A DNA stretch of 64,000 bases from Pseudoneobacillus sp042683745 (GCF_042683745.1 NZ_JBHUJX010000018.1:248001-312000), one strand, 5' to 3'; positions 50,933-60,568 are shown, counted from the first letter of the stretch. The notes: generated from the sequence alone by a model not told the origin. Numbers and translations: made by a program.

Positions 50933-51505
50933 TTATAGTCGGATAGCAGTGCTTTCTCTTTTCTTTTCAACTTCTTCTATAATGGCTAAGACTAAGTTAT
51001 CCATTATACTAACTGTTTTTTCATCAATAATTTCCCCCATATCATTAATCTTTGAAGGAGCTTGGGAAATTAACACTTCCGGTCTTCTAATCAATTGAGC
51101 ATTCATTGCATACAAAATTTCTCTTAGGTGTAATTGTCCCCTCACTGTGCCAAGCATACCAGGAGTTGCCCCAATAATAGCTGCTAATTTATTCGATAGT
51201 GGTGTCCCTGTAACAGGTCTTGAAATCCAATCAAGCGCATTTTTGAGAACACCTGTAATCGACGAATTATATTCTGGTGAACTTATTATGACAACATCTG
51301 CATTCTTTATTTTCTCTGCTAAATTTTTCACGGCAATAGGAAGATCTTCTTCTAGATCCGTATTATATAATGGTACTTCTGACAAGTCTCCAAGCTCAAA
51401 CATATAGTTTTCTGGCAATAGTTTGCTCAAATATAAGAGAAGATCTTTGTTTATCGAGTTTTTTCTAAGACTTCCACAAATTCCTACTACTTTTAATTTT
51501 TCCAT
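50933..51505 (-). CDS. NAD(P)H-dependent FMN reductase family protein
   Basis: A 190-residue flavodoxin-fold reductase with the FMN phosphate loop GSLRKNSINKDLLLYL and the conserved SPEYNSSITGVLKNALDWISR. Members reduce FMN, azo dyes or quinones, so the substrate is open. The start follows AAGGAG. It is a single gene. Confidence 0.88.
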   Translation of the reverse strand: MEKLKVVGICGSLRKNSINKDLLLYLSKLLPENYMFELGDLSEVPLYNTDLEEDLPIAVKNLAEKIKNADVVIISSPEYNSSITGVLKNALDWISRPVTGTPLSNKLAAIIGATPGMLGTVRGQLHLREILYAMNAQLIRRPEVLISQAPSKINDMGEIIDEKTVSIMDNLVLAIIEEVEKKRESTAIRL

Positions 51506-51609
51506 TTGGTTGATTCTCCTTTGGTTATTTTTATCTAGATCAGATGATAAAGATACCGTTCTACTAAATTAATATTTGTGATATTCATTTTATAATTAAA
51601 GATGCAGGT

Positions 51610-52572
51610 TTAATGGCTTACCTGTTTCCTATTTTCTGTTTTGCAGTGCTTTATTTGCCTCTTTCCTTTATATAGATTCGTTCCCATGACACCGGTGATA
51701 ATCATAATTGAACCAATCACATGGTGAATTTTTATTTCTTCTTGTAGGAAAAATGCACCCCCTAAAATAGATATCACGGTTGATAAATTAGAAAAAATAC
51801 TCATTTTCGAAGCTGGTATTTTCGACAGAATATAATTTGATAAAAAGGAAGTTAACATCGTTGCGAATATTCCTAAAAATACTACAGCGAGCATGAAATC
51901 TGATTTTATGAATAAAGTAAAATAATCTATCAGATTCCCTTTAATTACCTTTTGCCCAATGGCATATAGATTAAAGAAAACCATTCCAAATGTAACCATT
52001 ATGTAAGTCATTTGGAAAGGACTAAAAGAAACGGATAGATATCTAGCTAATACGGCATAGCCAGATATCGAAATACATGAGACAAGCAGAAACAATATTC
52101 CAAATAGTTGCTCTTGAGATACCTTAAGTTCTAGTCCGTTCATCAAGAAGATATAGACTACTCCAAAAATAGACAAGCAGATAAAAAGAATCTGAATACT
52201 ATTCACTCTTTCTTTTAAGAATAAGGAAGCAAAAATAGCCGTCAAAGCAGGAGAAAATGCCAGGATAATCCCCCCTTCAGCTGAAGAAGTATAATTAAGT
52301 CCAAATGCCTGAAAGCTAAAAAATAAGGTAGGGTAAAATAAAGCCAGTATAATTAAAGAAACAATCGTCTTTTTATTTTTGACTTGAAAAGTTCGCTTAT
52401 TTTTAACAAAGGCTTTTATGTAAATGGTTAGAACAATCCATCCAATAAGAAAACGATATCCCAATGTATCGATCGGGGATGATGCCTCTAAAGCAATTTT
52501 TGTGAATAAGAAGGATAGACCGACAATTGTTGCATTTAATAAGGCGGCAATATACGGTGCTGAATTTTTCAA
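51610..52572 (-). CDS. EamA-family DMT transporter
   Basis: A 320-residue, ten-helix drug/metabolite transporter with two EamA repeats (SPIDTLGYRFLIGWIVLTIYI; ASKMSIFSNLSTVISILGGAFFLQEEI). The start is a TTG at 52572 after GGAAGGG, giving MKNSAPYIAALL. The frame is open to 52659 and would then overlap the serine hydrolase gene. The two genes are 50 bp apart on the same strand. Confidence 0.85.
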   Translation of the reverse strand: MKNSAPYIAALLNATIVGLSFLFTKIALEASSPIDTLGYRFLIGWIVLTIYIKAFVKNKRTFQVKNKKTIVSLIILALFYPTLFFSFQAFGLNYTSSAEGGIILAFSPALTAIFASLFLKERVNSIQILFICLSIFGVVYIFLMNGLELKVSQEQLFGILFLLVSCISISGYAVLARYLSVSFSPFQMTYIMVTFGMVFFNLYAIGQKVIKGNLIDYFTLFIKSDFMLAVVFLGIFATMLTSFLSNYILSKIPASKMSIFSNLSTVISILGGAFFLQEEIKIHHVIGSIMIITGVMGTNLYKGKRQIKHCKTENRKQVSH

Positions 52573-52621
52573 GTAATCCCTTCCTTGTTTGTGTTTTTCT
52601 TTAGTTATATTAACGGTATCA

Positions 52622-53629
52622 TCATATAAATTTTTGCCAAAAGTGTAGTTTTTGGTCAAATAAGATGGAGGAAATTTCCCGGCATATCCATGTTCCTCCC
52701 AATTCTTTCATGGAAAACTTTGAATAGGATATTGTGTTATTACTTAATACAACGATTGTAATATCATCCTTGATATATCGCTCAAGATGAGTAGTGTATC
52801 CACCAGGATGTGTTCCACCGTGAGACATGCTTTTTCTACCAAACAGATTCTTAATAATCCAACCGTAACCAATTGTCACATACTTTCCCTTATATGAAGG
52901 GTGTTCCATTAAATTAATAGATTCCTCGTTTAGAAGGATTTGAGTTTTAAGCGCTAAATCAAATTGATGGATGTCTTCAACAGTTGAAAAGGTTTCTCCG
53001 CACGCAAATAAAACGGAAGGACTTATATGAGGCCCACTTTCTTGATTAATATAGTTTAAAGCAACGTCATTTACTCCTTCACTAATAAAACCAGTATTAA
53101 CCATACCAGATGGGATGAGTATATTCTCTCTAACATAATCGTAGTAAGACATCCCTGTTATCTTTTCAATAATTATACCTAGCATCAAATAACCAGTGTT
53201 ATTGTAAGACGATTTTTTTCCTGGAGGAAATTTCAAACGGTGCTGTTCCACTACATCAAGTATTTGTTCTGGTGTATAATCCTGATCCCATTTGATTTTA
53301 TTCCGTAGCATTAAATAGTTTACGATTCCGGATGTATGATTCAATAAGTGATGGATCGTAATACCCTTTCCCTGATAATGCGGAAAGAAATCTTCTATTG
53401 ATTGGGTTAATGTTAATTTTCCTCGTTGTATGAGCTGCAAGATACTTACTGCAGTTAATGGTTTATTTAACATAGAACCTACACAAAATTTTGTATCTAT
53501 TTTATTTTTTATTTGGTTTTCTTTATCTGCCCAACCAAATGCATGTTCAAAAACAATTCTTCTATTTTTCAAGATGGAGACAACCCCTGAAAAGTTTTTT
53601 TCACTCAAGTAATTTCTTACTTCTTCCAT
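52622..53629 (-). CDS. Serine hydrolase (class C beta-lactamase fold) with altered SxxK spacing
   Basis: A 335-residue protein with the fold of class C beta-lactamase-like esterases. YxN is present (YNNTGY) and so is the HxG box (HGGTHPGG). The SxxK motif reads GSMLNKPLTA, with four residues from Ser to Lys, one more than needed. This could disable the nucleophile, or a compensating shift may occur. ATG 53629 follows GGAGGTG. No signal peptide is seen, so it is probably cytoplasmic. Confidence 0.8.
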   Translation of the reverse strand: MEEVRNYLSEKNFSGVVSILKNRRIVFEHAFGWADKENQIKNKIDTKFCVGSMLNKPLTAVSILQLIQRGKLTLTQSIEDFFPHYQGKGITIHHLLNHTSGIVNYLMLRNKIKWDQDYTPEQILDVVEQHRLKFPPGKKSSYNNTGYLMLGIIIEKITGMSYYDYVRENILIPSGMVNTGFISEGVNDVALNYINQESGPHISPSVLFACGETFSTVEDIHQFDLALKTQILLNEESINLMEHPSYKGKYVTIGYGWIIKNLFGRKSMSHGGTHPGGYTTHLERYIKDDITIVVLSNNTISYSKFSMKELGGTWICREISSILFDQKLHFWQKFI

Positions 53630-53687
53630 CAATAACACCTCCATTGTTCCAGTTCAGACTGGATGTTTAATAATTAACATTCATTCT

Positions 53688-54494
53688 CTATCTTTCAATA
53701 TGATAAATATAACGATCTGCAGATTTTATAATAGCTTCCTTTCCCTCGTTTTCAATATAGTATTCAAAAGCACCATATATCGAATTGAAATCATATTTAT
53801 CGACAATCTGTCTTATCTTTTTCACTTCACTTGTAGGTAAAGGTATTCTGTTAGGGTGGCTGTATAAAAAGCTTACCCATCCAGGATCAGGAACAATAAA
53901 AATGGTGTCTCCTACTAATAATGTACCTTTACTATTTGATCCATAGTTCCAATGCAGTACTGAACTTCCTTTAAAATGACCACCCAAGTTAATTAGGGAA
54001 ACTTCAGAATTTAATTGAATAGTTTCTCCGTTCCAAAAATGATAGTTTAAACTTTCCCTGGCTATCCATTCCCTATCTGCTTCATGAATATAAATTGGAC
54101 ATTCAAAAGCATCTGCCCAAACGGTAATCGTACTATAATAATGAGGATGTGATATTGCTATTCCTTTAAGACCACCTAACCCATTTATCTTATCAATAGT
54201 TAGTTGGTCAATATATGTAATACAATCCCATAATATATTCCCTTCAGGAGTTGTAACTAGATAAGCCCTTTGCCCGATACCGACTTGCGGTTTTGTTTGT
54301 ATCGCATATAATCCTTCTTCTATTTGAATAAATTCGTTATAATGCCCCGTCTCTAAAAGACCATTTAAATCAATCCAGTCTTGACCTGATTGAGGAACGT
54401 ACTGTCGGTCATCTGAACAAATTTTACATATTACAGGTGGTAAGATTGAAGCTTCATACTGTACACCACATGTTTTACATACATAATTTATCAT
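53688..54494 (-). CDS. MBL-fold protein with N-terminal zinc ribbon, metal site altered
   Basis: A 268-residue protein. Residues 5-35 form a rubredoxin-like or zinc-ribbon segment (CKTC, then CKIC). The rest is an MBL fold, but the HxHxDH motif reads SHPHYYST: the two first His remain, while the Asp and last His are Tyr and Ser. GGHFKG and GDTIF supply other possible ligands. It may therefore bind one metal or none. The gene has the promoter at 54536-54564 with the shared operator. The substrate is unknown. Confidence 0.78.
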   Translation of the reverse strand: MINYVCKTCGVQYEASILPPVICKICSDDRQYVPQSGQDWIDLNGLLETGHYNEFIQIEEGLYAIQTKPQVGIGQRAYLVTTPEGNILWDCITYIDQLTIDKINGLGGLKGIAISHPHYYSTITVWADAFECPIYIHEADREWIARESLNYHFWNGETIQLNSEVSLINLGGHFKGSSVLHWNYGSNSKGTLLVGDTIFIVPDPGWVSFLYSHPNRIPLPTSEVKKIRQIVDKYDFNSIYGAFEYYIENEGKEAIIKSADRYIYHIER

Positions 54495-54535
54495 TAGTCC
54501 TTTTCCTCCAAACTCCCTAAGGTTTCTATTTAATT

Positions 54536-54564
54536 ATAATAGCTAACGTTCGTTAGTTAGTCAA
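54536..54564 (-). promoter_or_regulatory. Sigma-A promoter with the same CTAACG-N2-CGTTAG operator
   Basis: TTGACT (54559-54564), a 17-bp spacer and TATTAT (54536-54541) on the minus strand. The spacer holds CTAACG-TT-CGTTAG (54543-54556 as read on the plus strand), identical in both 6-bp arms to the site at 33191-33204 and in the same position relative to the -35 and -10 boxes. It drives the MBL/zinc-ribbon gene. Confidence 0.7.
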
Positions 54565-54647
54565 CATGGATACTTAAAATTTTCCACTTTTTTCATTAAC
54601 CTTGGAAATAAAAGAACGTTTTAAATAATTTTACTTCAAATCTACAA

Positions 54648-54694
54648 AAAAAAATGAAGTAACCCCTGTCAAAGTAAACGGAGTACTTCATTTC
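54648..54694 (-). terminator. Terminator of ctaB
   Basis: AAATGAAGTA pairs with TACTTCATTT, with a T-run on the minus strand. Confidence 0.7.
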
Positions 54695-54697
54695 TTT

Positions 54698-55630
54698 TTA
54701 CAAATCAAAAAATATGCCCATTAAAGAGTAGATGATGACAGTCGAAAAAAGAATCGTCATATGAAAAAGGGAAAAGATGAACATCGATTTTGCCCATTTT
54801 TCCGAATCCATTTTTTTATAACCAGAAATGCTTAAGTAAAGCCAGGCGATACTCAACAGAAGGGCTACAAACATTAATCCCGTACTTAAAGAAACAAATA
54901 GAAAACTGATGACTATTAAAACAATTAAATAAATATTCGTTTGAATATAGGTTCTTTTAACTCCCTTTACGACTGGAAGCATTGGAACATTGGCAGCTTT
55001 GTACTCATCATGCTTACGAATCGCAATCGCATAGAAATGCGGCATTTGCCAAAGAACCGTTATGACAAATAGACCAAGTATGGCAGGATGTGTGATATCT
55101 GGATGAATGGCAGCCCAGCCAATTAGTGGTGGCATTGCTCCAGAAATACTTCCAATCTCTGTATTATAGATCGTTCTTCTTTTACTCCACATTGTGTAAG
55201 GGACGACATAAATAAACAAACCTAAAAATCCTAATAGTGCGGCAAGAGGAGTAGCAAGAGCCAGAGCGCCTAAACCGAAAATAGTCATGAGCGTACCAAG
55301 CCATACTACTGTTTTGGGCTGTATTTCCCCTGTCACCGTTGGTCTATTTTTTGTTCGCTTCATAACCGAGTCAATGTCCCGATCATACAAATTGTTAAAA
55401 GCCCCTGCTGCACCAATTACTAAAATCGAACCGATCAAGGCAAAAACAATTTCTGAAGCTTTTTCATAAATGTCAATCTGATAGGTGTATAATGCTAGAG
55501 TCAATCCAGCAATCATCGGAATCAAATTGGATTTAATAATACCTGTTTTAATGGTTGCTGCCAAAATTTTCGAAAAGGACTGCTTTGGCAAATTTACAGA
55601 ATTTTTTTCAAATCTATTATTATTTCTCAT
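54698..55630 (-). CDS. ctaB: Protoheme IX farnesyltransferase (heme O synthase)
   Basis: A 310-residue UbiA-family prenyltransferase with about nine helices. The Asp-rich motif NNLYDRDIDSVMKRTKNRP identifies heme O synthase. It adds farnesyl to heme b for cytochrome oxidases. It stands alone; ctaA and the cytochrome oxidase genes are not adjacent, so it may be a second copy. The gap to the right (55631-56041) is AT-rich. It holds only an 8-codon ORF with a good ribosome site at 55953-55980, which I do not trust as a gene. Confidence 0.93.
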   Translation of the reverse strand: MRNNNRFEKNSVNLPKQSFSKILAATIKTGIIKSNLIPMIAGLTLALYTYQIDIYEKASEIVFALIGSILVIGAAGAFNNLYDRDIDSVMKRTKNRPTVTGEIQPKTVVWLGTLMTIFGLGALALATPLAALLGFLGLFIYVVPYTMWSKRRTIYNTEIGSISGAMPPLIGWAAIHPDITHPAILGLFVITVLWQMPHFYAIAIRKHDEYKAANVPMLPVVKGVKRTYIQTNIYLIVLIVISFLFVSLSTGLMFVALLLSIAWLYLSISGYKKMDSEKWAKSMFIFSLFHMTILFSTVIIYSLMGIFFDL

Positions 55631-56041
55631 GACACATCCTATGGTTCCCTTTTATTATTTGTTATTCGAATATATGTATTTCTTTCTATTCAGGTTGAAA
55701 TACGCTCGACTATTACATTGTAACTTTTTTACGCCTCTTTACACAACTGATCATTACTAATTTTCTTTTGAAATCAGCTTATAACGACCTTATTCTCATA
55801 CATTTCTATTAATATCATCATATATATTTTTAATAGTTTCGGCAACTAAGGTTAGGAGATTGAGCAATACTTTTACGGTTCTTAAAGGACTAACAGTACT
55901 ACATACTCTAGATTTAAATAAATTTAAAAATAGGATACATTAGGAGGATTCAGATGAAAAAATTAGGCAAGATGACTTAGTTTCAGGATTTGTTCCTCAT
56001 CAAAATCACCGATCAGTCCATGGGCTTAATTCAATACACAA

Positions 56042-56068
56042 ACAAAAGACCACTCAAAGGAGTAGTCC
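56042..56068 (-). terminator. Terminator of the allantoate amidohydrolase gene
   Basis: GACCACTC pairs with GAGTAGTC (one mismatch) about 40 bp after the stop, with a T-rich run on the minus strand. Confidence 0.5.
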
Positions 56069-56108
56069 GGATATAAAATTGCGTCTTTTCAATTATTGGA
56101 TATAGATT

Positions 56109-57371
56109 TCATACTTTCAATTCTTCAAAAAACTTGAAATCCAGCTTCGAAAAATGAAGTACGACTTCCTCTAAAACGTCAATACCAGTTAGAATATCGT
56201 CAAGGTCGGTAAACTCTTCTGGGTGGTGACTTAGCCCATCAACAGATGGTACAAAAATAAGTCCTGTAGGACATAGCCTTGTCATGTTCATAGCGTCATG
56301 CCCAGCCCCACTAGCCATCACGTTATAAGAAAGATTTTTTTTCTTGCAAATCATTTCTACAACGTCATTTATTTCAGTAGATAGCAATACTGGTTCCTCT
56401 TTGCTAATTTCCCGGCTACAAATTTGAAGCTGTCTATTCTTTTCTACGGTTAGAATTTTTTGATATAGTTGATCCAATACCCTTTGTCTAGATTCTACCG
56501 AAGTTGACCTAATGTCAATTTTAATTTCCACTTCGCCTGGAACTACGTTCATTGCACCTGAATGAACATCAATAACACCAACAGTAGCCACCGTTCCATA
56601 ATTTTGTTCTGCAAATGCTATTTTTTCAAGTTCCAATGCTATTTCGGAAGCACCAAGAAGGGCATCCTTTCTCATATTCATTGGAGTCGTGCCCGAATGT
56701 GAAGGGGTTCCTTCTATTTTGACAAGTAATCTCACTGGGGCTGCTATCCCTGTAACAATACCAATCTTTTTATTATTATTTATTAAGACCGGTCCCTGCT
56801 CTACGTGCAATTCAAAAAAAGCTTTTATTTTTTCATTAACCCTGCTCGCATTTTCAATACTATTGATTTCAAAGGCACATAAGGAAAGAGCCTCTTCAAA
56901 CGTGATACCATCTTTGTCTTTTAAATACCTCAATTTCTCCTTATCAAAAAGTCCAGTCATAGCCTTACTTCCCACTGTTGAAACTCCAAATCTAGAAGAT
57001 TCTTCACATGCAAATGAAATGATTTCAATTGGATGATCTGTTTCAATACTTTTTTCATTAAGTCGTTTTATTACTTCTAAAGCGGCGGTAACACCTACAA
57101 CTCCGTCATATTTCCCACCTTGATATACACTATCCAAATGAGATCCAATTAAAACAGGAGGGAGACCTTTTATTTTCCCTTCTCTTCTGGCAATAACGTT
57201 ACCACACTGGTCCATCCGGATATCGAGCCCTTCGGCTTTACACATACGCATAAAAGCATGTGTACAAGTCTGTTCCTCATTTGTATATGCAATTCTTGTA
57301 ATTCCCTTTTCTCCTGAGTTATATTGGCTAATGTTATCAAAAAGTAATTGATATCTTTGCTTACTATCCAT
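56109..57371 (-). CDS. allC: Allantoate amidohydrolase / N-carbamoyl-L-amino-acid hydrolase family
   Basis: A 420-residue zinc hydrolase of the hydantoinase/carbamoylase family (B. subtilis PucF is an allantoate enzyme of this kind). Metal ligands are in GSHLDSVYQGGKYDG, CEESSRFG, LHVEQG and SHHPEEF; TPSHSGTTPMNMRKDA is the dimer-domain signature. Allantoate as substrate is inferred from the neighbouring purine genes; an N-carbamoyl amino acid hydrolase cannot be excluded. The start follows AGGAGA. Confidence 0.78.
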   Translation of the reverse strand: MDSKQRYQLLFDNISQYNSGEKGITRIAYTNEEQTCTHAFMRMCKAEGLDIRMDQCGNVIARREGKIKGLPPVLIGSHLDSVYQGGKYDGVVGVTAALEVIKRLNEKSIETDHPIEIISFACEESSRFGVSTVGSKAMTGLFDKEKLRYLKDKDGITFEEALSLCAFEINSIENASRVNEKIKAFFELHVEQGPVLINNNKKIGIVTGIAAPVRLLVKIEGTPSHSGTTPMNMRKDALLGASEIALELEKIAFAEQNYGTVATVGVIDVHSGAMNVVPGEVEIKIDIRSTSVESRQRVLDQLYQKILTVEKNRQLQICSREISKEEPVLLSTEINDVVEMICKKKNLSYNVMASGAGHDAMNMTRLCPTGLIFVPSVDGLSHHPEEFTDLDDILTGIDVLEEVVLHFSKLDFKFFEELKV

Positions 57372-57564
57372 ACAGATATCTCCTATCCATAATTCATCGT
57401 TTGAATACTTCTATTATAGAACTTAACGATCAATCATCGTATAATCCTCCTAAATGACAGGTTATTTATTGGGCACTATATACAATGATATTAATATGTT
57501 CTTTTGCTATATTAATTAATTGGAGAGATACGAATGAAAGTATAGACATTATTTACTTTATAGG

Positions 57565-58452
57565 ATGTGTTTGACACCAATGAAAAGTACTATATTATAT
57601 AAAAAAAGTGAAAACTATACACTAAAGGCTGATTTCTATGGTACTAACCGTGAAAATGCTCCAGTAATCATTTACATTCACGGTGGCGGTCTACTTTGGG
57701 GAACTAGAGAAGAACTTTCGGAACAAATGGTACAACTTTACACCGATAATGGATTTGCATTGTTTTCTATTGACTATAGGCTAGCTCCTGAAACAAAATT
57801 GCCAAATATCCTTGAGGACGTTAGAGACGCTTTACATTGGGTAGAATCTGAAGGACCAAAACAGTATTCTATAAATCCGGAAAGAATAGCTGTCATAGGA
57901 AGTTCAGCAGGAGGTTTTCTTGCACTTAGTACTGGAACATTTACTTTAAAGCCTCGAGCAATTGTCTCTTTCTATGGTTATGGTGACATCGGTGCAAATT
58001 GGGCAACAAACCCAAATAAATATTATTGTCAAAAAGACTTGGTACCAAAAGAAATGGCAAAAAAGCTTGTGACAAATAATATTATTACAGAGGGAACTGT
58101 TGAGGATCGTTTCCTTTTATATTTATATGCAAGACAGACTGGTGAATGGATTCAAGAGATAACAGGTATTAACCCACAAATCAATCCGGAGGAGCTTTTA
58201 GCTTTTTCTCCAATTCATAACATTCACGAAGATTATCCACCAACTTTATTATTACACGGAACGAATGATGTGGATGTGCCATACGAACAGTCTGTGTTCA
58301 TGAGAGCTGCTTTACTTAAAAAGGGAGTACAATGCAAGTTAATTACGATTCCAAATGGGGAGCACGTATTTGACAAAGATTTTCATAACCCAGTTGTGCA
58401 AAATTCATTGAAGCAGGTTATTGAATTTCTTCAAATTTATTTAGATAATTAA
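57565..58452 (+). CDS. Alpha/beta hydrolase of HSL (GDXG) type
   Basis: A 295-residue esterase-like protein with oxyanion motif IHGGGLLWG, nucleophile Ser in GSSAGGFLAL, acid Asp in GTNDVDVP and His in NGEHVFD. The substrate is unknown. The start is ATG 57565 or 57580; neither has a clear ribosome site. A three-codon frame with a good GGAGAGA site lies just upstream (57534-57545). It is on the opposite strand to the purine genes around it, and may hydrolyse an ester, carbamate or amide. Confidence 0.8.
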   Translation: MCLTPMKSTILYKKSENYTLKADFYGTNRENAPVIIYIHGGGLLWGTREELSEQMVQLYTDNGFALFSIDYRLAPETKLPNILEDVRDALHWVESEGPKQYSINPERIAVIGSSAGGFLALSTGTFTLKPRAIVSFYGYGDIGANWATNPNKYYCQKDLVPKEMAKKLVTNNIITEGTVEDRFLLYLYARQTGEWIQEITGINPQINPEELLAFSPIHNIHEDYPPTLLLHGTNDVDVPYEQSVFMRAALLKKGVQCKLITIPNGEHVFDKDFHNPVVQNSLKQVIEFLQIYLDN

Positions 58453-58467
58453 TTAAAATAATGAAGG

Positions 58468-58500
58468 AAAAGGCTGCTTAAGAAACAAGCAGCCTTTTTC
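58468..58500. terminator. Bidirectional terminator
   Basis: AAAAGGCTGCTT and AAGCAGCCTTTT form a 12-bp stem with a 7-nt loop, between convergent genes. Confidence 0.88.
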
Positions 58501-58520
58501 TACTTAGTCTACATGATCAT

Positions 58521-59822
58521 TCATGCACCTTCTATTGAACTTCTTCTACGCTTTAAAAGCAGTTCAAGAGAAATTGCCATAAATGTTCCTACTAGTAATC
58601 CATTTGAACATATATTCTGAAGTAAATAAGGTAAACCACTGAAGAATTCATCCGAAAGAAACATTGTCCCAATCCCCGCAAAAATTGAAATCCCCATAAT
58701 GCAACTACTTTTTATTGTAAGCCCCTGTTTCTTTAGTGAGTATAGTGCAATCCTATACATTTCGATAAGTGTAGCTAAAAGTGCAGCACTCGCTACTGGT
58801 AATGGAAGTGCAGCTAGAAAACCTACGATCGGTGGGAACACCGATATCACTATTAATATTCCGCAAGCAACTAGAAATGGTAATATCCGATATTGCTTAG
58901 TTATTTTCACAAAGCCAGCGGTTGCTGGTAATGGAACCACTGCAATACTAGAAAACAGGGAAGCTACTATGTGTGAAACTCCCCCAGCCCATATACCAGA
59001 ATAAAGCCTTTTCCGAAAAAAACTTTTTTGTTTAGGGATTGCTTCTTCGGCTGATGCAATGGCTGCAATAGTATTTGAGATTAATAAGAAAGTAAACAGA
59101 ATTGCAGTAATCATAATGCTGCCATTAAAAACAGGAAGTCCCCAATCAAATAATTTTGGTAATTTTAATACTTCATCAGTACTAAATATAGATGTGCTAT
59201 CTTTACCTAAAATCGCAAACATGATCCAACCAAACATAATGCCAATTAGAATTGCATAACTCTTTAACCAACCTTTTCCCTTTACGAGTAAAAGAATAAT
59301 AAGAAAGAAGACAAATAATGATAGTATGAGACTTACGATATCAATTTGTCCTGCACCATTATTTGTTGAAACCATTCCCTTCAAAAATACACCACTAAGT
59401 TGTACAGCCAAGATAAGAAGAAAAACCCCAGTTACAATCGGTGTAAAAAGAAAAACTAAATGCCTAACCCACTTTGTTAGTCCCACTAATAATAAAATCA
59501 ATCCCGATATGAGGATTCCTGATTCAAGTATTTGTAGAGTCTCTAACAACGGTTTCCCTTGCTGTATCCCTAAACTCGCGTAAATAACGAAAATACTTAC
59601 CCAAGACCCTGCGGGGCCATCCGCAATTGGGTAACGATGTCCAAATTTCGCTTGTATAAATGAACTAAGTCCAACAATAAAAAACACTCGTTGCATAAGA
59701 GAGGATAATTCAGTAGAAGATAGTTGGAAAATATCCCCAACAACAATAGGGATTGCTATGGAATTAGCTAGTAGGTAAATAAGCCACTGAAATACACTTA
59801 AAGAATTGTTCTCCGTTTTCAT
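58521..59822 (-). CDS. Nucleobase:cation symporter (NCS2, purine/pyrimidine permease)
   Basis: A 433-residue, 12-14-helix permease of the xanthine/uracil family, close to YwdJ-type permeases. It has the QxE-type segment (ASAEEAIPKQKSFFRKRLYSG) and a GFVKITKQYRILPF stretch. The ribosome site before ATG 59822 is poor. It lies between the GDXG hydrolase and guaD, so it probably imports a purine or a breakdown product. Confidence 0.85.
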   Translation of the reverse strand: MKTENNSLSVFQWLIYLLANSIAIPIVVGDIFQLSSTELSSLMQRVFFIVGLSSFIQAKFGHRYPIADGPAGSWVSIFVIYASLGIQQGKPLLETLQILESGILISGLILLLVGLTKWVRHLVFLFTPIVTGVFLLILAVQLSGVFLKGMVSTNNGAGQIDIVSLILSLFVFFLIILLLVKGKGWLKSYAILIGIMFGWIMFAILGKDSTSIFSTDEVLKLPKLFDWGLPVFNGSIMITAILFTFLLISNTIAAIASAEEAIPKQKSFFRKRLYSGIWAGGVSHIVASLFSSIAVVPLPATAGFVKITKQYRILPFLVACGILIVISVFPPIVGFLAALPLPVASAALLATLIEMYRIALYSLKKQGLTIKSSCIMGISIFAGIGTMFLSDEFFSGLPYLLQNICSNGLLVGTFMAISLELLLKRRRSSIEGA

Positions 59823-59886
59823 TAGATGCCATTTTCACCATCCATTAAATTGAATCATACATTAGAATCTAGTATGACATAAATGA

Positions 59887-59917
59887 CAAAATCCGGTTCT
59901 AAAAAGAGCCGGATTTA
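59887..59917 (-). terminator. Terminator of guaD
   Basis: AAATCCGG and CCGGATTT, extended by TTCT/AGAG pairs, form a hairpin just upstream of the permease gene. Confidence 0.75.
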
Positions 59918-59948
59918 ATCCATTTACAAGGTCAAACAGAATTAGACT

Positions 59949-60404
59949 TTACTTTTCCTCGTTTAATTTATGGAAATGCTCCCATAAATGATCACAGTCT
60001 TCTCTATTTTCAACTTTAATCATATTAAGGACGCTATCATCTTCACCTTTTAAAAACTTGCGAAGATGTTTGTCAGAAAACCCGTGTTCATGAGCATCTT
60101 CATTTGTGCTGCAATAGTATACGTTTTTAATTCCTGACCAGATAATTGCGCCAACACACATTGGACATGGTTCGCATGTAGCATAAATTTCACAGTCTGA
60201 CAGGTCCAATGTACCTAACTTTTTACAAGCTTCTCTAATTGCGACCATTTCAGCATGTGCGGAAGGGTCAGTATCTCTTAACACTGTGTTACCGATAGCT
60301 ACAACAACTTCTCCATTACGTACAATGGTTGAACCAAATGGGCCACCGACTTTTTTATTCATACCATCAATCGTAGCATCTACAGCTAATTTCATATAGT
60401 CCAT
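59949..60404 (-). CDS. guaD: Guanine deaminase
   Basis: A 151-residue enzyme of the cytidine/deoxycytidylate deaminase fold, matching Bacillus GuaD. The zinc site is His in AHAEMVAI (with catalytic Glu) and the two Cys in CEPCPMC. It converts guanine to xanthine and ammonia. The ATG at 60404 follows TTGGAGGC; a longer frame starts at 60419. It fits the surrounding purine-use genes. Confidence 0.93.
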   Translation of the reverse strand: MDYMKLAVDATIDGMNKKVGGPFGSTIVRNGEVVVAIGNTVLRDTDPSAHAEMVAIREACKKLGTLDLSDCEIYATCEPCPMCVGAIIWSGIKNVYYCSTNEDAHEHGFSDKHLRKFLKGEDDSVLNMIKVENREDCDHLWEHFHKLNEEK

Positions 60405-60533
60405 TATGAAAGCCTCCAAAAAATAGATATTTTAATTATTAAATTGATGTTGCATACATATGATTCAGATCCATCTTACTTGAGAGTGTCAAAATGAATT
60501 ATTGATTAAATAACACTTAACATTGAAACGATA

Positions 60534-60568
60534 AAGCTGATTGCCAAAACGAACTTTGCAATCAGCTT
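60534..60568. terminator. Hairpin between guaD and the NCS2 gene
   Basis: AAGCTGATTGC pairs perfectly with GCAATCAGCTT around a 13-nt loop. The T-run is short, so it is a weak terminator or a processing stem. The rest of the ~320-bp gap (60405-60727) shows a TGTCAA at 60487-60492 (TTGACA on the minus strand) without a good -10 partner, and nothing else clear. Confidence 0.45.

Noticed and set aside
55953..55980. Eight-codon ORF after AGGAGG in the ctaB/allC gap
   Set aside because: No conserved context, and the DNA around it shows no attenuator hairpins; kept only as a remark.
57534..57545. Three-codon ORF (ATG AAA GTA TAG) with a good GGAGAGA site before the GDXG hydrolase
   Set aside because: Too short to judge and out of frame with the hydrolase; possibly chance, or the relict of an older start.
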